Below the pieces are notes generated by a model, which did no database searches, had not been told where the DNA came from, and saw only the letters and a program-made list of their open reading frames with translations. A stretch of 64,000 nucleotides of DNA from Cristatella mucedo (taxonomy: Eukaryota; Bryozoa; Phylactolaemata; Cristatellidae), in the NCBI GenBank assembly GCA_009760855.2, contig WPIO01000146.1, forward strand, positions 310,001 to 374,000. The letters are read 5' to 3'. The position numbers were made by a program, and so were the translations under genes. Below are positions 24,691-36,659 of the stretch, piece by piece. Positions within the stretch are counted from its first letter, which is position 1, and each line of letters starts with the position of its first letter.

Positions 24691-25011
24691 AGATGTTTGA
24701 GTGTTTTTCATTTTTTAGTATATATGAGCCGTGAATACATATGGTTCTACGATCTCCTTCTGTATAGCTTTGTCATGGTTCATTTATTGTATACTGTTTG
24801 CTGATTATGTTTCTTAAATCTATGCAGTGCTCAGTGTCATGTGCAAGGTGTTCATCCAAGAAGAAATGTATTTGTTGGTTTATTTTATTTTGTAGTGTTT
24901 GCATCTTCAGCAGATCCTGCTTGCACTCGAGAAAATTTTTCTCAACACTTATGTAAGTTGCTCTGTTGATTCGGTTATCCTTTTCTTTGATCGGTTTCTG
25001 TTATCGGTTTC
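24691..25011. other. Unassigned AT-rich DNA
   Basis: No recognisable gene or element before the 5' end of the next LINE. Confidence 0.35.
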
Positions 25012-25186
25012 TCGCCCTTTGACATAGAGTGCTCTAACGTGCGTTCATGTTCGTTGCAGAATTCTTCTGAAAACCGAAGTTCTTGCGAACCTCGTATATG
25101 GAAACGATGCAGCTAAGACCTGTTTAGAGTTATTCCGATTGTTATTTGACCGTAGCCCGTAAGAAATTACGTGCCTATGGATATCT

Positions 25187-25562
25187 GTATTTAGTTCGTA
25201 TGCTCCCAAAGCCTGGAGCTCCCTCCCGACTTGCGCCAGAACATCCCCTGACTTAACCACATTTAAAAAGAACTTAAAAACACACATATTTAGGACAGAA
25301 TTTAGTGGGTCCCAGTGATTCGTCTTTCATGTGCTTATGCGTGCTGACATTGTGCATGCTGCAGCAACTAACCACATTTGCATGCTGACCCTGTGCATGT
25401 CACCTATAACTATATTATTCATGTTGCTTGTTTATCGAGCATGATATTACTCACCATTCGATTGCATTTACGTTTGCAGCAAATGTAAAGCGCCTAGAGA
25501 GAGAGAGAGAGAGATTGAGTTCTCCGAGGGCTCTTTATCAAGTGCATTATTATTATTATCAT
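25187..25562 (+). mobile_element. L2-like LINE 3' fragment nested in a full-length copy
   Basis: About 376 bp starting within 'GCATTTAGTTCGTATGCTCCCAAAG' of the coding end and running to the hairpin (here with an expanded GAGAGA stem, 25498-25515) and an ATT tail. The host sequence 'CCTATGGATATCT | AAATGCTTATCGC' resumes after it. TATCT at 25182-25186 and 25563-25567 is the likely target duplication. Confidence 0.9.
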
Positions 25563-26603
25563 TATCTAAATGCTTATCGCTTCGGGCTGCTGGGTCTCCC
25601 ATGCCGGAGGCTGCCTTAGCTACTCCGGCGGCTGGTGACCTGCCTATTAGTTATGACCGGCAGCAGCTTTTATCGCTTTGTCATCGTAGATCAAATGCAT
25701 TTCTAGATATTAATGCTGTTTCTAAGATTCCTGAGCTATGCATTAACAAAAGAAAAGCGCCCCGGAACTGCCAGCTCAGACGCAGCTCGTTGGGCTGGAA
25801 CTTTGAGCTGAGTACCCGCTCGTTTAGTATTCCTAGCATAGTCTCGAACCGCTCTGTGCGTTCATGCCTCACCATGAACCTCTAACTTTGTGGTCACTAG
25901 GCATGTTACATCTCCATCAGCCCGACTTAATGCTTGCCTCCGGAATCCTCTCTCAATGTGCAATAAACCTCTGGTAATAAGCGACCTTATTTCTGAAAAT
26001 GGTATCGACTTGCTTGCCCTAACTGAAACTTGGCTAAAATCGATGAACTGCTCGACAATGAAAGAGACCACTCCAACTGGTTTCTCATTCTTTCACACCG
26101 CTAGATCAATCTAAACTGGAGGTGGAACTGCTGTTATCGTGCGCTCGAAATTCAACTTCAAGCCATTTGCAGTAACCTCGAAGCAGGCTTTGAACAATTG
26201 TCTTGGTCTCACCCGAAAACAGGCTACCGATAGTGGCAGTAGTATATCGCCCACCAGGTACCAAATCCTCCTTTATTTCAGATTTCTCTGATCTCGTTTC
26301 GATTCTGTGTGCAAGAAATCGATTCTTCCTCGTTATGGGGGATTTCAACGTTCACTTTGATAAATTATCTGACACTGTCAACCCTTAATTACGTGCATTG
26401 ACTGACTTATCGTCTCTTGTGGCTCATGTGCATGGCCCTATTCACATCAGCGGTTACACACGGGACCAGATTTTCTCATACAACTGCACTTTGTCATCAC
26501 CAATTATTACCGAATCCTGCTTATCTGACCACATGCAGATCTCATTCAATATACAGTGTGTGCCCACATCCTCCCCTAAAATAACCTGTGAATCGCGAAA
26601 CCT

Positions 26604-27301
26604 GACTTGACTTCTGTAACTCGCTGCTTGCTGTCCTACCTGCATGTGCAATCAGGCGATTACAGGTTGTGCAAAACTCGGCAGCTAGACTTGTCTGTCG
26701 CGAACGTCGCAGTTGCCACATCACACTACTTCTCGCCGACCTGCACTGGCTACCAGTCAAGCAATGGATTGACTTCAAGGTTTTGTCGCTCAATTTTAGG
26801 TCCCTTAATTCTATGGCTCCACTCTATCTCTCAGATATGCTACCTCATCAGGCCAAACATAGTACCACCCTTTTTTCGGAATCCAACAGTCTACAATAAC
26901 CTCGTACAAACCTCAAATCCTTTGGAGACCATGCATTAATTCGTATGCTCCCGGAACCCGGAACTCCCTTTCGACTTGCGTCAGAACATCCCCTGACTTG
27001 ACCACATTAAAAAAAAATTAAAAACACACGTCTTTAGGATAGAATTTAGTGGGTCCATGTGATTCGTCCTTGATGTGCCTATGCGTGCTGACACTGTGCA
27101 TGCTGCCACTAACCACATTTGCATACTTACCCTTTGCATGTCACCCCTAGCCACGTTGTTCATGTTGTTTAAAAGTATGATAATACTCAAGATTCGATCG
27201 CGTTTTCCTTTGCAGCAAATGTAAAGCGCCTTGGAAGAGATTGACTTCTCTGAGGGCGCTTTATCAAGTGCATTATTATTATTATTATTATTATTGTTAT
27301 T
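26604..27301 (+). mobile_element. L2-like LINE 3' fragment nested in a full-length copy
   Basis: About 700 bp from 'GACTTGACTTCTGTAACTCGC' (C-terminal RT region, 'LQVVQNSAARLVCRERRSCHITLLLADLHWLPVKQWIDFKVLS') to the hairpin and (ATT)n tail. It is flanked by AAACCT at 26598-26603 and 27302-27307. The host endonuclease-linker sequence continues exactly across the gap ('TCGCGAAACCT | CAAGATCCTTGACG'). Confidence 0.93.
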
Positions 27302-29546
27302 AAACCTCAAGATCCTTGACGTCCATGCTGTCCGTGAGAGAATATCTGCTTCGCCTTTGCTGCTCAGTCCTCCCTCCGACATGTCAACATTGGTAGAGAG
27401 CTGCAACACGATACTAGCTGGTAAGCTCGACGAGTTCGCACCTCTGACAAAGCTCACTGTGCGGCCCCCCCGCCCAGACGGCCTATAGTTTACCGCAGAC
27501 TAGGCCGGTGTACTAAGCGCAAGCTTGAAACAGCATACAAAAGATCAGGCCTGACTGTCCATCAACAGGCATATGAAGACTACTGTAGGTCGTACATATC
27601 GATCATAGCAAAGGCCAAGTCTACCTTCTATAAAATTACTGTTGCATCGCAGATGCACAATCCAAAAACGCTGATGTCGACGATCAACCGTCTCCTCAAC
27701 CGCTCCCAGATTAGCTCCTTGATAATATTTGATATTATACTTGATTGTACTTGATTATATTTGATGATATTTGATCTAGCCGATAGCTTCTCTCGATTCT
27801 TTGTGCAAAAGACATACAAGATCAGGAAGTTATTCCCTGCGATGAAAACACCCCCGTAGAATTTGGTTCCCCGATTCCTGGCTGCTCCTCAGTGTATTAA
27901 GTATCAGTGTGTTAAGCAAGTTACTAGTGATCTCGTCCTGACGTTCATATCCCAATCGTAGAAGACAACAAGTCCTGTGGACCCTATTCCCAATGTCTTA
28001 CTCCTATGTTGCATTGATCTGCTGCTGCCATGCATAAATAACATAATTAATATGTCATGAGCAACATAATTAATATGTCATAAGCCTCAGGTCATGTTCC
28101 ACCACCTTTCAAAAAAGCTGTAGTCAGGCCACTTCTCAAGAAAGGGACACTGGACGAAGAGGACTTGAGAAACTACCGCCCAGTCTCCCTTCTACCATTC
28201 CTATCAAAGACACTAGAATGGGTCGTGGCAAACCAGCTGAACTTATATATTGAAACCTCAAACCTTGCTAGTAAGTCCCAGTCTGGCTTTACAGCAAATC
28301 ACTCCACAGAGTCAGCATTGCTTAGGGCGTACAATGACCTACATGGGAATGCAGACATAGGTAGATTGTTTCTGCTTGTTTTGCTCGATCGTTCGGCAGA
28401 TTTTGATACTATTGATTACAAAGTTCTTCTTTAGTGCCTCTCGTCTCGCCTGGGCATCACTCACCCTGCTCAGTAATGGTTCGGATCATATCTCAGTGGG
28501 AGACTCCAGAATAAAGACGTGAATGGACAATGATCATCCGAGTACCTTAGAAATATGGGGTACCTCAGGGCTTCGTGCTAGTTCCGGTTCTCTTCACGTT
28601 TATACTCTCCCTCTTGCTGATGTGATTACCTAGCACTATCTTGGGTTTCAATTCTATGCGGATGACACTCAGTTGTACCTTTGCTTTGATACCTCCCAGC
28701 CTTCGAGCACTTCGAATTCTCTCAACTCACTTGCCGCATGTAGCGATGACATCCGCATACGGATGGCAGCAAATTTTCTAAAACTAAATGACGGTAAAAC
28801 TAACTCACTAGTCAAGGGCAAACTCAGTGTGATTCAGAAATTGGAAAGGCTGACGCTCCAAATTGGCTCTGCCAGCATATCTCCAGTTGAATCAGCTCAC
28901 AATCCAGGTGTCATGTTCCAAAGTGACCACTCGTTAGACGACCACATCAGCTCCACACTCAAATCTGCGTACTTTCAGCTACATAACATTGCTAAAATTT
29001 GGGCTTGTTTAGATAAGGATACCACGTCCAAGTTGTTCCATGCATTTGTGACATCCCGATTTGCATTCTGTAACTCGCTGCTTCCTGGTCTACTGGCATG
29101 TGTAATCAGGCGATTGCAGCTTGTGAAAAATTCGGCAGCCAGGCTTGTCTGTCGTGAACGTCACATTTTCCACATCACGCCACGTCGCGCCGACCTGCAC
29201 TGGCTACCAGTCAAGCAACGGATCGACTTAAAGTTTTGCCGCTCACGTTTACGTCACTTCATTCTTTGGTGCCAGCCTATCTCCCAGATCTACTCAGCTA
29301 CCAGGCCAAGCATTATACCACCCGCTTTTTGGAATCCAACAGTCAACCAATACCTCGTACGAATCTAAACATGTGCATGTGCACCTTACCCTGTGCATGT
29401 CACCCCTAGCTACAGTGTTCATGTTGCTTATCAAGCACGACATTACTCACAATTAAATCACGTTTCCCTTTGCAGCAAATATAAAGCTCCTAGGAAGTGA
29501 TTGAGTTCTCTAAGGGCGCTTTATCAAGTGCATTATTATTATTATC

Positions 29547-30420
29547 TTTTGAGCTACCGGCTAGCTTAACAGAAGACCAAATGGGCAAATACCGAACGAG
29601 CTCGGCATGTTTTAAGAGGCTGCGATTTATGCCGCTTTGGTTGTGGCACTTCGATATGGAATATATCTGACGTTCAAAATCTGCATCATAATATTAGTTC
29701 TCATCAAGCAGCATAATAAACTCCTAGGTTTTGTTGCTCACGTTTTGACTGCTTCCCTGTTTTGCTCCATCCCTACCTTTCCAAAGAGCTGGGTAGTCAA
29801 GCTAGGCACATTAAAATCACACTTCTGATCCATGTTGTTTAACTGTGCCTACAACCCGAACCGAAATCACATGGAGGCACTGCCTTTAGTTCGAGAGCTT
29901 CCAACGTATGCCACTCACTCGTGGTTGACTTTACGGTTATCTTAAGCAAGCTGTCGTTTAAAAAAAAGCTAATAGCCTAGCTATTACTTACAGCATTTTT
30001 TCTCATTCAGCATACAAACAGCAGAGGCTTCAAAAAAATGTGAAGCAGCAGCAGAAATATTGCCAGAATAGGAAACCATTGCTAGAATGGGAAATGTTAT
30101 TGGCTGGCATCATGAAGTGACCGAAATGATTGTGTTATCCATGATAAAGCAAAAGCATAAAGATAAACCGTGCATAATAAATAATTAAATAATCACAGAT
30201 AGACATGCCAAACATCGTCAAGTGAAGTAGCAAATTTCAGATGCTGTGTAACGACTTTGCTAGGTAAATGAAACATTGTTTTGACAGCATATAACACATA
30301 CCGAAGAACATCACCTAAACAATGTCATCACAAGCAATAGAAAGCATAGACAGCAAGACCATGCCATCATAAGCAAAAATGACCATGTCTCAAACCTAAT
30401 TTGCATTTTTTATTCCTTTC
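29547..30420 (+). mobile_element. Very decayed L2-like C-terminal region plus unassigned DNA
   Basis: Around 29640-29990 the order of blocks ('TTTGTTGCTCACGTTTTGACTGC', 'GGAGGCACTGCCTTTAGTTCG', 'CACTCGTGGTTGACTTTACGG') follows the L2-like C-terminal coding end, at low identity. The rest (29990-30420) is AT-rich with nothing recognised. Confidence 0.35.
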
Positions 30421-30528
30421 AAATGTGGCAGCACTACAGAGACTGCCATAGCCCACAAAATGCTTGTTGCCAGAGTCACGACTCGGCACAAAAGAAATCA
30501 CCGGTATTCACGGCTTTCGTTGTCAGTT

Positions 30529-30722
30529 ATGGAGAAGATGTACTTCCTAATTTGAAAGTTGCCTTGCAAGTTCTTTTCAACATAGCTGTATCAGTTTCCA
30601 GTTACGAACGTTCCTGTAACAAGTTGAAGATGATCTTGTTTTATCTGAAAGCATTAATGGGGCAAGATCGCCTCTATGATTCGGCCTTGCTGGGCATAAG
30701 GAAAGAAACACTGGATAATTAA
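30529..30722 (+). pseudogene. hAT transposase C-terminal dimerisation domain remnant
   Basis: The frame 'GEDVLPNLKVALQVLFNIAVSVSSYERSCNKLKMILFYLKALMGQDRL' followed by 'ALLGIRKE' and a stop matches the hAT-family C-terminal dimerisation domain as I know it: the 'PNL..AL..LL..PVSVASCERSFSKLK.IK..LRS.M.QERL..LALLSIE' pattern, including the E-R-S core. Upstream (30423-30528) the frame stays open but shows no other transposase motif, and no zinc finger or catalytic core lies nearby. It is probably the tail of an old hAT element or of a ZMYM/THAP-type gene copy derived from one. Confidence 0.8.
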
Positions 30723-30964
30723 TATTGACTTTCAAACTGTGGTAGACCAGTTCGACACGCTTAAGGCCAGAAAAATTCACCTAAGTTAAAGCTTTAATAG
30801 CTACCGTGTACCTTTACTATAGTTAGTAGAACTTTCTCGACTAAATATTCCTGCTACTGCATTTTTTTGCATTTCATCTGTGGTGGAGCCATTTGCAGCA
30901 ATTTTTGACAATGGGAGGGAGCGTAACTTGTGTACTTGTCCGATCCTGTTCATTCCTCCTCCTC

Positions 30965-31495
30965 CTAATAATAATAATAATAATTCACTTGATAAAGCGC
31001 CCTCAGAGAACTTAATCTCTCTCTAGGCGCTTTACATTTGATGTAAAGTGAAATGCAATTGAATGGTTAGTAAAATCATGCTTGAAAAAACAAACGAAAT
31101 GAATAATATGGTTAGGGGTGACATGCACCGGGTCAGCATGCAAATGTGGTTAGTGGCAGCATGCACAGTGTCAGCACGCATAAGCACATCAAGGACGAAT
31201 CACAGGGACCCAATAAATGCTGTCCTAAATAGGTGTGTTTTTAGGTTCCTTTTAAATGTGGTCAGGTCAGGGGATGTTCTGACGCAGGTCGGGAGGGAGT
31301 TCCAGGCTTTGGGAGCATATGAACTAAATGCACGGTCTCTAAAAGATTTAAGGTTTGTATGAGGTATTTCTAGACTGTGGGATTTCGAAAAGCGGGTGGT
31401 ACGATGCTTAGCCTGATGGGGTAGTATATCGGACAGATAGGCTGGGGCCATAGAATAAAGGGACCTAAAAGTGAGGGACAAAACCTTGAAGCAAT
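30965..31495 (-). mobile_element. L2-like LINE, 3' fragment
   Basis: An (AAT)n tail at 30967-30985, the hairpin block, 3' UTR, then on the minus strand an open coding end: 'FKVLSLTFRSLYSMAPAYLSDILPHQAKHRTTRFSKSHSLEIPHTNLKSFRDRAFSSYAPKAWNSLPTC'. High similarity to the 35-kb and 51-kb copies suggests a younger insertion. The junction is at about 31494. Confidence 0.92.
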
Positions 31496-31848
31496 GTTGC
31501 GTCTCATGGATGCATATCACGCAGGTGGGATTGCATCTCATACAGTGTGCCACTGCTGAGAAATTGGAGTTCTTCGCTCGGATCTGTCTGTTCTCGCTCC
31601 CTTTCTGTTCGTTATGTATGCAGAGACTATAGGAAACGTGAATCGGGTCCATTGGATTGACTGACGGTGCAATTCGGATGATATCAAACCGTAGTATTTC
31701 CACCATAGTAGGGAAGCAAAATGGCAGCTGCAAGTTCATTCACTAGCCCTAGCAGTCACCAGTGAGGAAAATGTGACCGACTTCTACTCGATTAGTAACC
31801 ACCGAGTTCGTAGTGAATAAAAACAATGATTGAGAGATAATTTTCACT
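31496..31848. other. Unassigned DNA
   Basis: No recognised element between two L2-like fragments. Confidence 0.35.
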
Positions 31849-31935
31849 ACAGCGCCTAGAAAGAGATTGAGTTCTCTGACGGCGATTTATCACGTGTGTT
31901 ATTATTATTAATAATAATATTATTATTACTTTCAG
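31849..31935 (+). mobile_element. L2-like LINE, hairpin and tail only
   Basis: 'AGCGCCTAGAAAGAGATTG..TTCTCTGACGGCGATTTATCACGTGTG' followed by ATT repeats. About 80 bp is all that remains. Confidence 0.85.
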
Positions 31936-33046
31936 GTGTCGCTCCCTCCATGGATAGATTACATTTCGCCCATTACAGCAAAGCCTTTCGGGTCACGGCC
32001 CCTAGATGAAGATTTTCGCTCCATCTCCCAAGTCAACCATCCGAATCATTTTCTGTGGCTGAAAAAACCAAAACCACACTTGTAGAAATTGTATCCTGGG
32101 TTTGGTCATTTTTTCTTGGTTAACCAGAGATACAACTGAATTCTTTCTGATATGACAAACTATGTGCATGGGTGAGCTACAAGGCCATTTTTCTCTGATT
32201 TATGGGGAGCTCCATGATAGGCAACACCACTTTCCACATTTTTTGGTGTTCTCTTCAATAACTGATAGTCGCTCTTAAAATTCATTAAGAACTCTTCCTA
32301 AGTTTTCTATAGTGTTCGATCTATTTCTGTATTAAGAGACTAACTATCATTCACCGTGACAGACGGAAGTAATTGCAATAGCTCCGTCGATCTGTCAAGA
32401 CTGCATATTTTTAATTATGTTACCGACGATGCAGTCAAGCGGCTGATTAATCTTGGGATGTATAACTCTGTGTTCGGTAAGACGATTGAATCCGAGTGGT
32501 GTCTCCTGCGCTGACAATTTTGGAGTGGCTTCTTTTTAATCGGAGGATATAGGCAGTTATTACTCGGAGCCACACGCCGTGAATTTGGAATCCAGTTTAC
32601 GTAGCCATTTAACTACACAGAAGTTTGTACTTCTCGTGATCCTTAGGTTTTCCTTGAAAGGAAAAACTAGTTACTCTATTGCAGTGCTGAAAGACCTGTG
32701 GCAGTACAAGATTTGATCTGCGGATCCTAAAATAAGCTAGTCCGTCTCTCACGCAGCTCCTAAGAAAAGAAATTGTCTCTTTTCGTCGCGCCGAATAAGC
32801 GGAAATCGTTTCCTACGGTTCTCTGGTGCCACTGCCATGCTACTCACTTTCTCGACTGCCAATCTTACTAAGTTGTTCTCCTCAATCGCTCTTTGATTTT
32901 TGAGACAAATCAATTGGTTCTAGTAATTAATTGGTTCTGGTACGGGCACCTAAAGCCTGCCATGCTTCTATTGAAAGCAGCCAAATATCCAGGATAAGGC
33001 ACACTCAGGCTTTGTGACTCTGCGGAGGTACAGATGGATATAAGAA
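31936..33046. other. Unassigned DNA
   Basis: About 1.1 kb in which I recognise no gene, SINE or LINE. Confidence 0.4.
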
Positions 33047-33047
33047 A

Positions 33048-33190
33048 AGTATGATTCATTTGTATAGCACCCAAAGAGAACCTAATCTCTATTCAGGCAC
33101 TTCGCGTATGCCTCGGGACTCGAGCCCACGAACTCAGCCAGACCTTGGTCAGGGAGAGCACCTTTACCGCTGGACGAAGCAACCTAAAGA
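33048..33190 (-). mobile_element. SINE family A
   Basis: On the minus strand: a tRNA-like head ('CCAGCGGTAAAGGTGCTCTCC' A-box region, 'GGGCTCGAGTCCC' B box), then the L2-like tail signature ('GCCTGAATAGAGATTAGG', 'TGCTATACAAATGAA'). Confidence 0.75.
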
Positions 33191-33249
33191 AACATCCAGT
33201 CTCTTGCTCTTGCTTATTTGTAATGCATTTGGATCATAAGCTCTCAAAA

Positions 33250-33305
33250 ATAATAGGAGTAATAATAATAATAATAAATAAATAATAATAATAATAATCA
33301 TAATG
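33250..33305. repeat. (AAT)n microsatellite
   Basis: AAT/AATA units at about 33256-33303 without an adjoining LINE hairpin. Confidence 0.8.
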
Positions 33306-34130
33306 AATTTGGATCATTTGGATCGCACTAAAAGGTAGCCCACTGTTTGACTGTGGCAGACGCGTCCTGCTCTGTTAAGTACACCCTATACAACGTTATA
33401 GCGAAGCACCCACATATGTCGCTGTACCTTCACAGAGCTTTAGAAAGACAAACTCTGAATGGGTTTCGGATAGCCGTTGCTGGCTAATATGTAGGGTTGG
33501 AGATGTTCGACATGCAGCTGTGCACTCGCGAAATGCACGAGAGTCACGTGAGTCCTGCAGACTCAGCGAGGAAAAAGCCAGCAAAAAGCAGCTGAATGAA
33601 GATTAAGAGCGATTAGCACCGACCCTCAAAACTGAAATATTCGCACAAAGCACTACCCAAGAGCACTGCTGCAGAGACTTTGTGAGAAAGATCAGTTATT
33701 GTGTGATCGATCACTCAGAGATGTACTTAAAATCATGCATCGAAAGCTTCCGAGCAGCTTTCGAGCTTGTCAGTAAATTGATATATACAACTGGTTTCGC
33801 GAATATGCAAATGCAGCTTGCGAATATTCACACCATTATCTGTTAGAAAAAACTCAACATGAAAATATTTTATTTAGAAACTGACTAGAAAGTACAGCTG
33901 ATTCCCGAAGCATTTTCCTGGGAGAATACACACCATCCAGCGATTACAGGTCAGGTCAAAACGGCTAGCATGTATTCTCTCCTCAAATCCCGAGTCTGTA
34001 ATAACTCCAAAACTTGCAGCAGCTTAATTCTAAGCCGCTCAAGTTAGAGTCTTTGCAAATATGAGCATTTGCAATACGGCTATCGGAAAATATAGTGTAC
34101 AATATGTACACTAAATTACATAATTATGTT
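33306..34130. other. Unassigned DNA
   Basis: No recognised element or credible exon. Confidence 0.4.
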
Positions 34131-34216
34131 AATATATATATATATATATACCACATATATATATATATATATATACCATATATATATACCATATATATAT
34201 ACCATATATATATATA

Positions 34217-34255
<39 letters not shown>

Positions 34256-34266
34256 ATATATATATG
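34131..34266. repeat. (AT)n repeat with regular ACC/CCAT interruptions
   Basis: TATATA runs broken at intervals by 'ATACCATATAT' units, so a higher-order repeat is superimposed on the dinucleotide repeat. It lies directly at the head of a SINE B copy. Confidence 0.9.
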
Positions 34267-34445
34267 GTGAGCCGTAATGGCTCACTAAGGCGGTTGCTTT
34301 TCACGACCTTGGCTGTGAGGTCGTGGGTTCGAATCATGTGGGGGGCGATCCTTTATTGCCACTGCATGCGGTGGTGATAGCCGTAAAGGCATTTCTGTCG
34401 CTATACAAAAAGACGCTGTTAAATCAGCTAGTATTACTATTTTAT
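34267..34445 (+). mobile_element. SINE family B
   Basis: 'GAGCCGTAATGGCTCACTAAGG' region with the A box, a hairpin around 'CACGACCTTGG..GAGGTCGTG', B box 'GGGTTCGAATC', the body 'GGTGGTGATAGCCGTAAAGG' and the end 'CTGTCGCTATACAAAAAGACGC'. It is the best preserved head of the three family B copies. Confidence 0.9.
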
Positions 34446-35335
34446 GTAAATCTAAACATTGCATAATTCGAAAAGTTTCCTCAAAAAATATTTCCACGCT
34501 CTACTAAAACGTTCGTCCAAAAATTGAAAATCGATTAAGTGCACTGTATTATATATCGTATTAGCTGTTAGCACTGCAATGTGCTCAACGTGCAGGAACC
34601 CGATGTCGGTCCTCTCATGTCAATGTGAACAGGGTTGTTCTCCTGACATACGGATTTTAACTCCACTCAGCTGGGGGGGGCGGGTTACAGGGAAGACCTG
34701 ACAGCATTTGAGTAGACCAAGTTTGTGATCTTAATTTCATATTCTTGCTATTTCAGCACTTGAGAAAAATATTCTGCAGTAGCTAGAACAGTAAAGAACC
34801 GGCAATAACCAATGGTCATATGCTCATGGTAGCTTTTCTATAGCAATGCACCCACAGGCAGCCGGTCTGCTGCTTCTGTTTGCTGCGGCAATCAACTGTG
34901 ACTTAGCATTAGCTAAGCGGCTATATAGTGCTAGGCGTACAGGAGGTATTTTGGTCGGAATTCTGCGAGATTGCATTTTTTAAGAGCTGATTTCGCTTCT
35001 AGTTTCTGTTCGCCATCATTGTCTAGTTTTGTCTTTGGACTTGAAAATAAGAGGCCGTGTAAATATAAAATCTCTACAGAATGCCTAAAATGTAGTTATG
35101 TTCATCTCAGCTTTTTCTGCTCCTCAATAATTAGTATTTAGTAATTAGTATTTGCTGTTTAGGTATTTAGTTTTGCCTATCGCGTGCACGAGTAATTCCA
35201 AGCTACTATCCTTGGGCCAAAGGTCTGAGGGTGTCTTTTTGTGTTTTTAAATGCACGCCGGAGCTTGATATTTTTTTTGGTTATATGTAACTGGTCAAAG
35301 CATGGTACACTAAACGTATCGTTATTCCAGTAGAC
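34446..35335. other. Unassigned DNA
   Basis: No recognised gene. It contains a G-rich run near 34672-34684. Confidence 0.4.
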
Positions 35336-35483
35336 CAAGTCTACTAAACGGAAGCTTGAAAAGGCATACAAAAGATCCGGACTAACTGTCCATCAACAGG
35401 CATATGAAGACTACTGTAGGTCGTACCAATCGATCCTAGCAAAGGCCAAGTCTAGCTTCTAAAGAAACATTGTTGAATCACAG

Positions 35484-36659
35484 ATGCACAATCCAAAAAT
35501 GCTGATGTCAACAATAAACCATCTCCTCAACCGTTCCCAGGTTAGCTCCTTACCTGATGATCCTTGTGATGATCTAGCCGATTGCTTCTCTCGATTATTT
35601 GTGCAGAAGATAGACAAGATCAGGGAATCCATCCCTGCGATGACAACCTTCCCACTAGAATGCTGTTCCTCGGTTCCTGGCTGCGCCTCAATGTCTGCAT
35701 TTAAGCAGGTCACTAGTGATCTAGTCCTAAAGCTCGTATCTCAATCAAAGAAGACAACAAGTCCTTTGGACCCTATTCCCACTGTCCTGCTCCTACGTTG
35801 CATTGATCTGCTGCTGCCATGCATAACCAACATCATTAATATGTCATTAGCCTCAGGTCAGGTCCCAGCACCTTTCATAAAAGCTGTAGTCAGGCCACTT
35901 CTCAAAAAAACTGCACTAGACCAAGAGAACTTGAGCAACTACCGCTCAGTCTCCCTTCTACCATTCCTATCAAAGACACTGGAACAGGTCGTGGCGGACC
36001 AGCTGAATTCATATATCGAAACCTCACACCTTGCTAGTAAGTTCCAGTCTGGCTTTAGAGCTAATTACTCCACAGAGTCAGCATTGCTTAGGTTGTACAA
36101 CGACCTACTTAGGAATGCAGACATGGGTAGAGTGTCTCTTCTTGTTTTGCTCGATCTTTCGGCAGCTTTTGATACCATCGATCACAAAGTACTTCTAGAG
36201 CACCTCTCATCTCGCCTGGGCATCACTGGCACTGCTCTGCAGTGGTTCAGGTCCTATCTCAGTGGGAGACTTCAGAGTATTGACGTGAATGGACAAAGAT
36301 CATCTGAAGTACCTCTAAAATATGGAGTACCTCAGGGCTCTGTGCTAGGTCAGGTCCTTTTCACGGTTTATACTCTGCCTCTTGCTGATGTGATTGCCAA
36401 GCACAATCTAGGCTTTCACTTCTATGCAGATGACACTCAGTTGTACCTTTGCTTTGATCCCTCCCAGCCTTCGAGCACCTCAAATTCTCTCAACTCACTT
36501 GCTGCATGCATTGATGACATCCGCTCATGGATGGCAGCAAATTTTCTAAAACTAAACGATGATAAAACTAACTTACTAGTTATGGGCAAACCCAGTGTGA
36601 TTCAGAGATTGGAAAGGCTGACTTTCAAAAATTGGCTCTGCCAGCATATCTCCAGCTAA
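35484..36659 (+). CDS. Reverse transcriptase ORF of L2-like LINE (frameshifted)
   Basis: 391 codons, the longest intact RT frame here. In order: linker with 'MLMSTINHLLNRSQ' (residues 6-19), 'LDPIPTVLLLRCIDLLLP' (about 93-110), RT fingers '[20 protein letters not shown]' (about 151-170), palm A 'LLDLSAAFDTIDHKVLL' with the catalytic Asp, '[20 protein letters not shown]' (about 275-294), catalytic '[13 protein letters not shown]' (about 311-323), then 'WMAANFLKLNDDKTNLLVMGK' (thumb side). The enzyme would copy the element's RNA into chromosomal DNA at a nick made by its APE-like endonuclease, which this truncated copy lacks. One extra A in a run near 36628 shifts the frame and ends the ORF. 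The rest of the protein continues at 36802-37260 in the +1 frame. Confidence 0.9.
   Translation: MHNPKMLMSTINHLLNRSQVSSLPDDPCDDLADCFSRLFVQKIDKIRESIPAMTTFPLECCSSVPGCASMSAFKQVTSDLVLKLVSQSKKTTSPLDPIPTVLLLRCIDLLLPCITNIINMSLASGQVPAPFIKAVVRPLLKKTALDQENLSNYRSVSLLPFLSKTLEQVVADQLNSYIETSHLASKFQSGFRANYSTESALLRLYNDLLRNADMGRVSLLVLLDLSAAFDTIDHKVLLEHLSSRLGITGTALQWFRSYLSGRLQSIDVNGQRSSEVPLKYGVPQGSVLGQVLFTVYTLPLADVIAKHNLGFHFYADDTQLYLCFDPSQPSSTSNSLNSLAACIDDIRSWMAANFLKLNDDKTNLLVMGKPSVIQRLERLTFKNWLCQHISS

Larger units (their letters stand above)
25012..29546 (+). mobile_element. L2-like LINE, near full-length, split by two younger copies
   Basis: The 5' end aligns with the copy at 50855 ('GACATAGAG.GCTCTAACGTGC', 'GTTCGTTGCAGAATTC'). 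Host segments are 25012-25186 (5' UTR), 25563-26603 (end of UTR and endonuclease: 'ISDLISENGIDLLALTETWLK', 'VAVVYRPPGTKSSFISDFSDL', 'VMGDFNVHFDKLSD', 'DQIFSYNCTLSS..LSDHMQ') and 27302-29546 (linker, RT, C-terminus, 3' end). RT carries '[18 protein letters not shown]', '[17 protein letters not shown]', '[19 protein letters not shown]', 'RFAFCNSLLPGLLACVIRR'. Without the two insertions its length is about 3.4-3.5 kb, like the 51-kb copy. Stops and frameshifts make it inactive. A short internal tandem duplication (AACATAATTAATATGTCAT) lies near 28040-28080. Confidence 0.9.
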
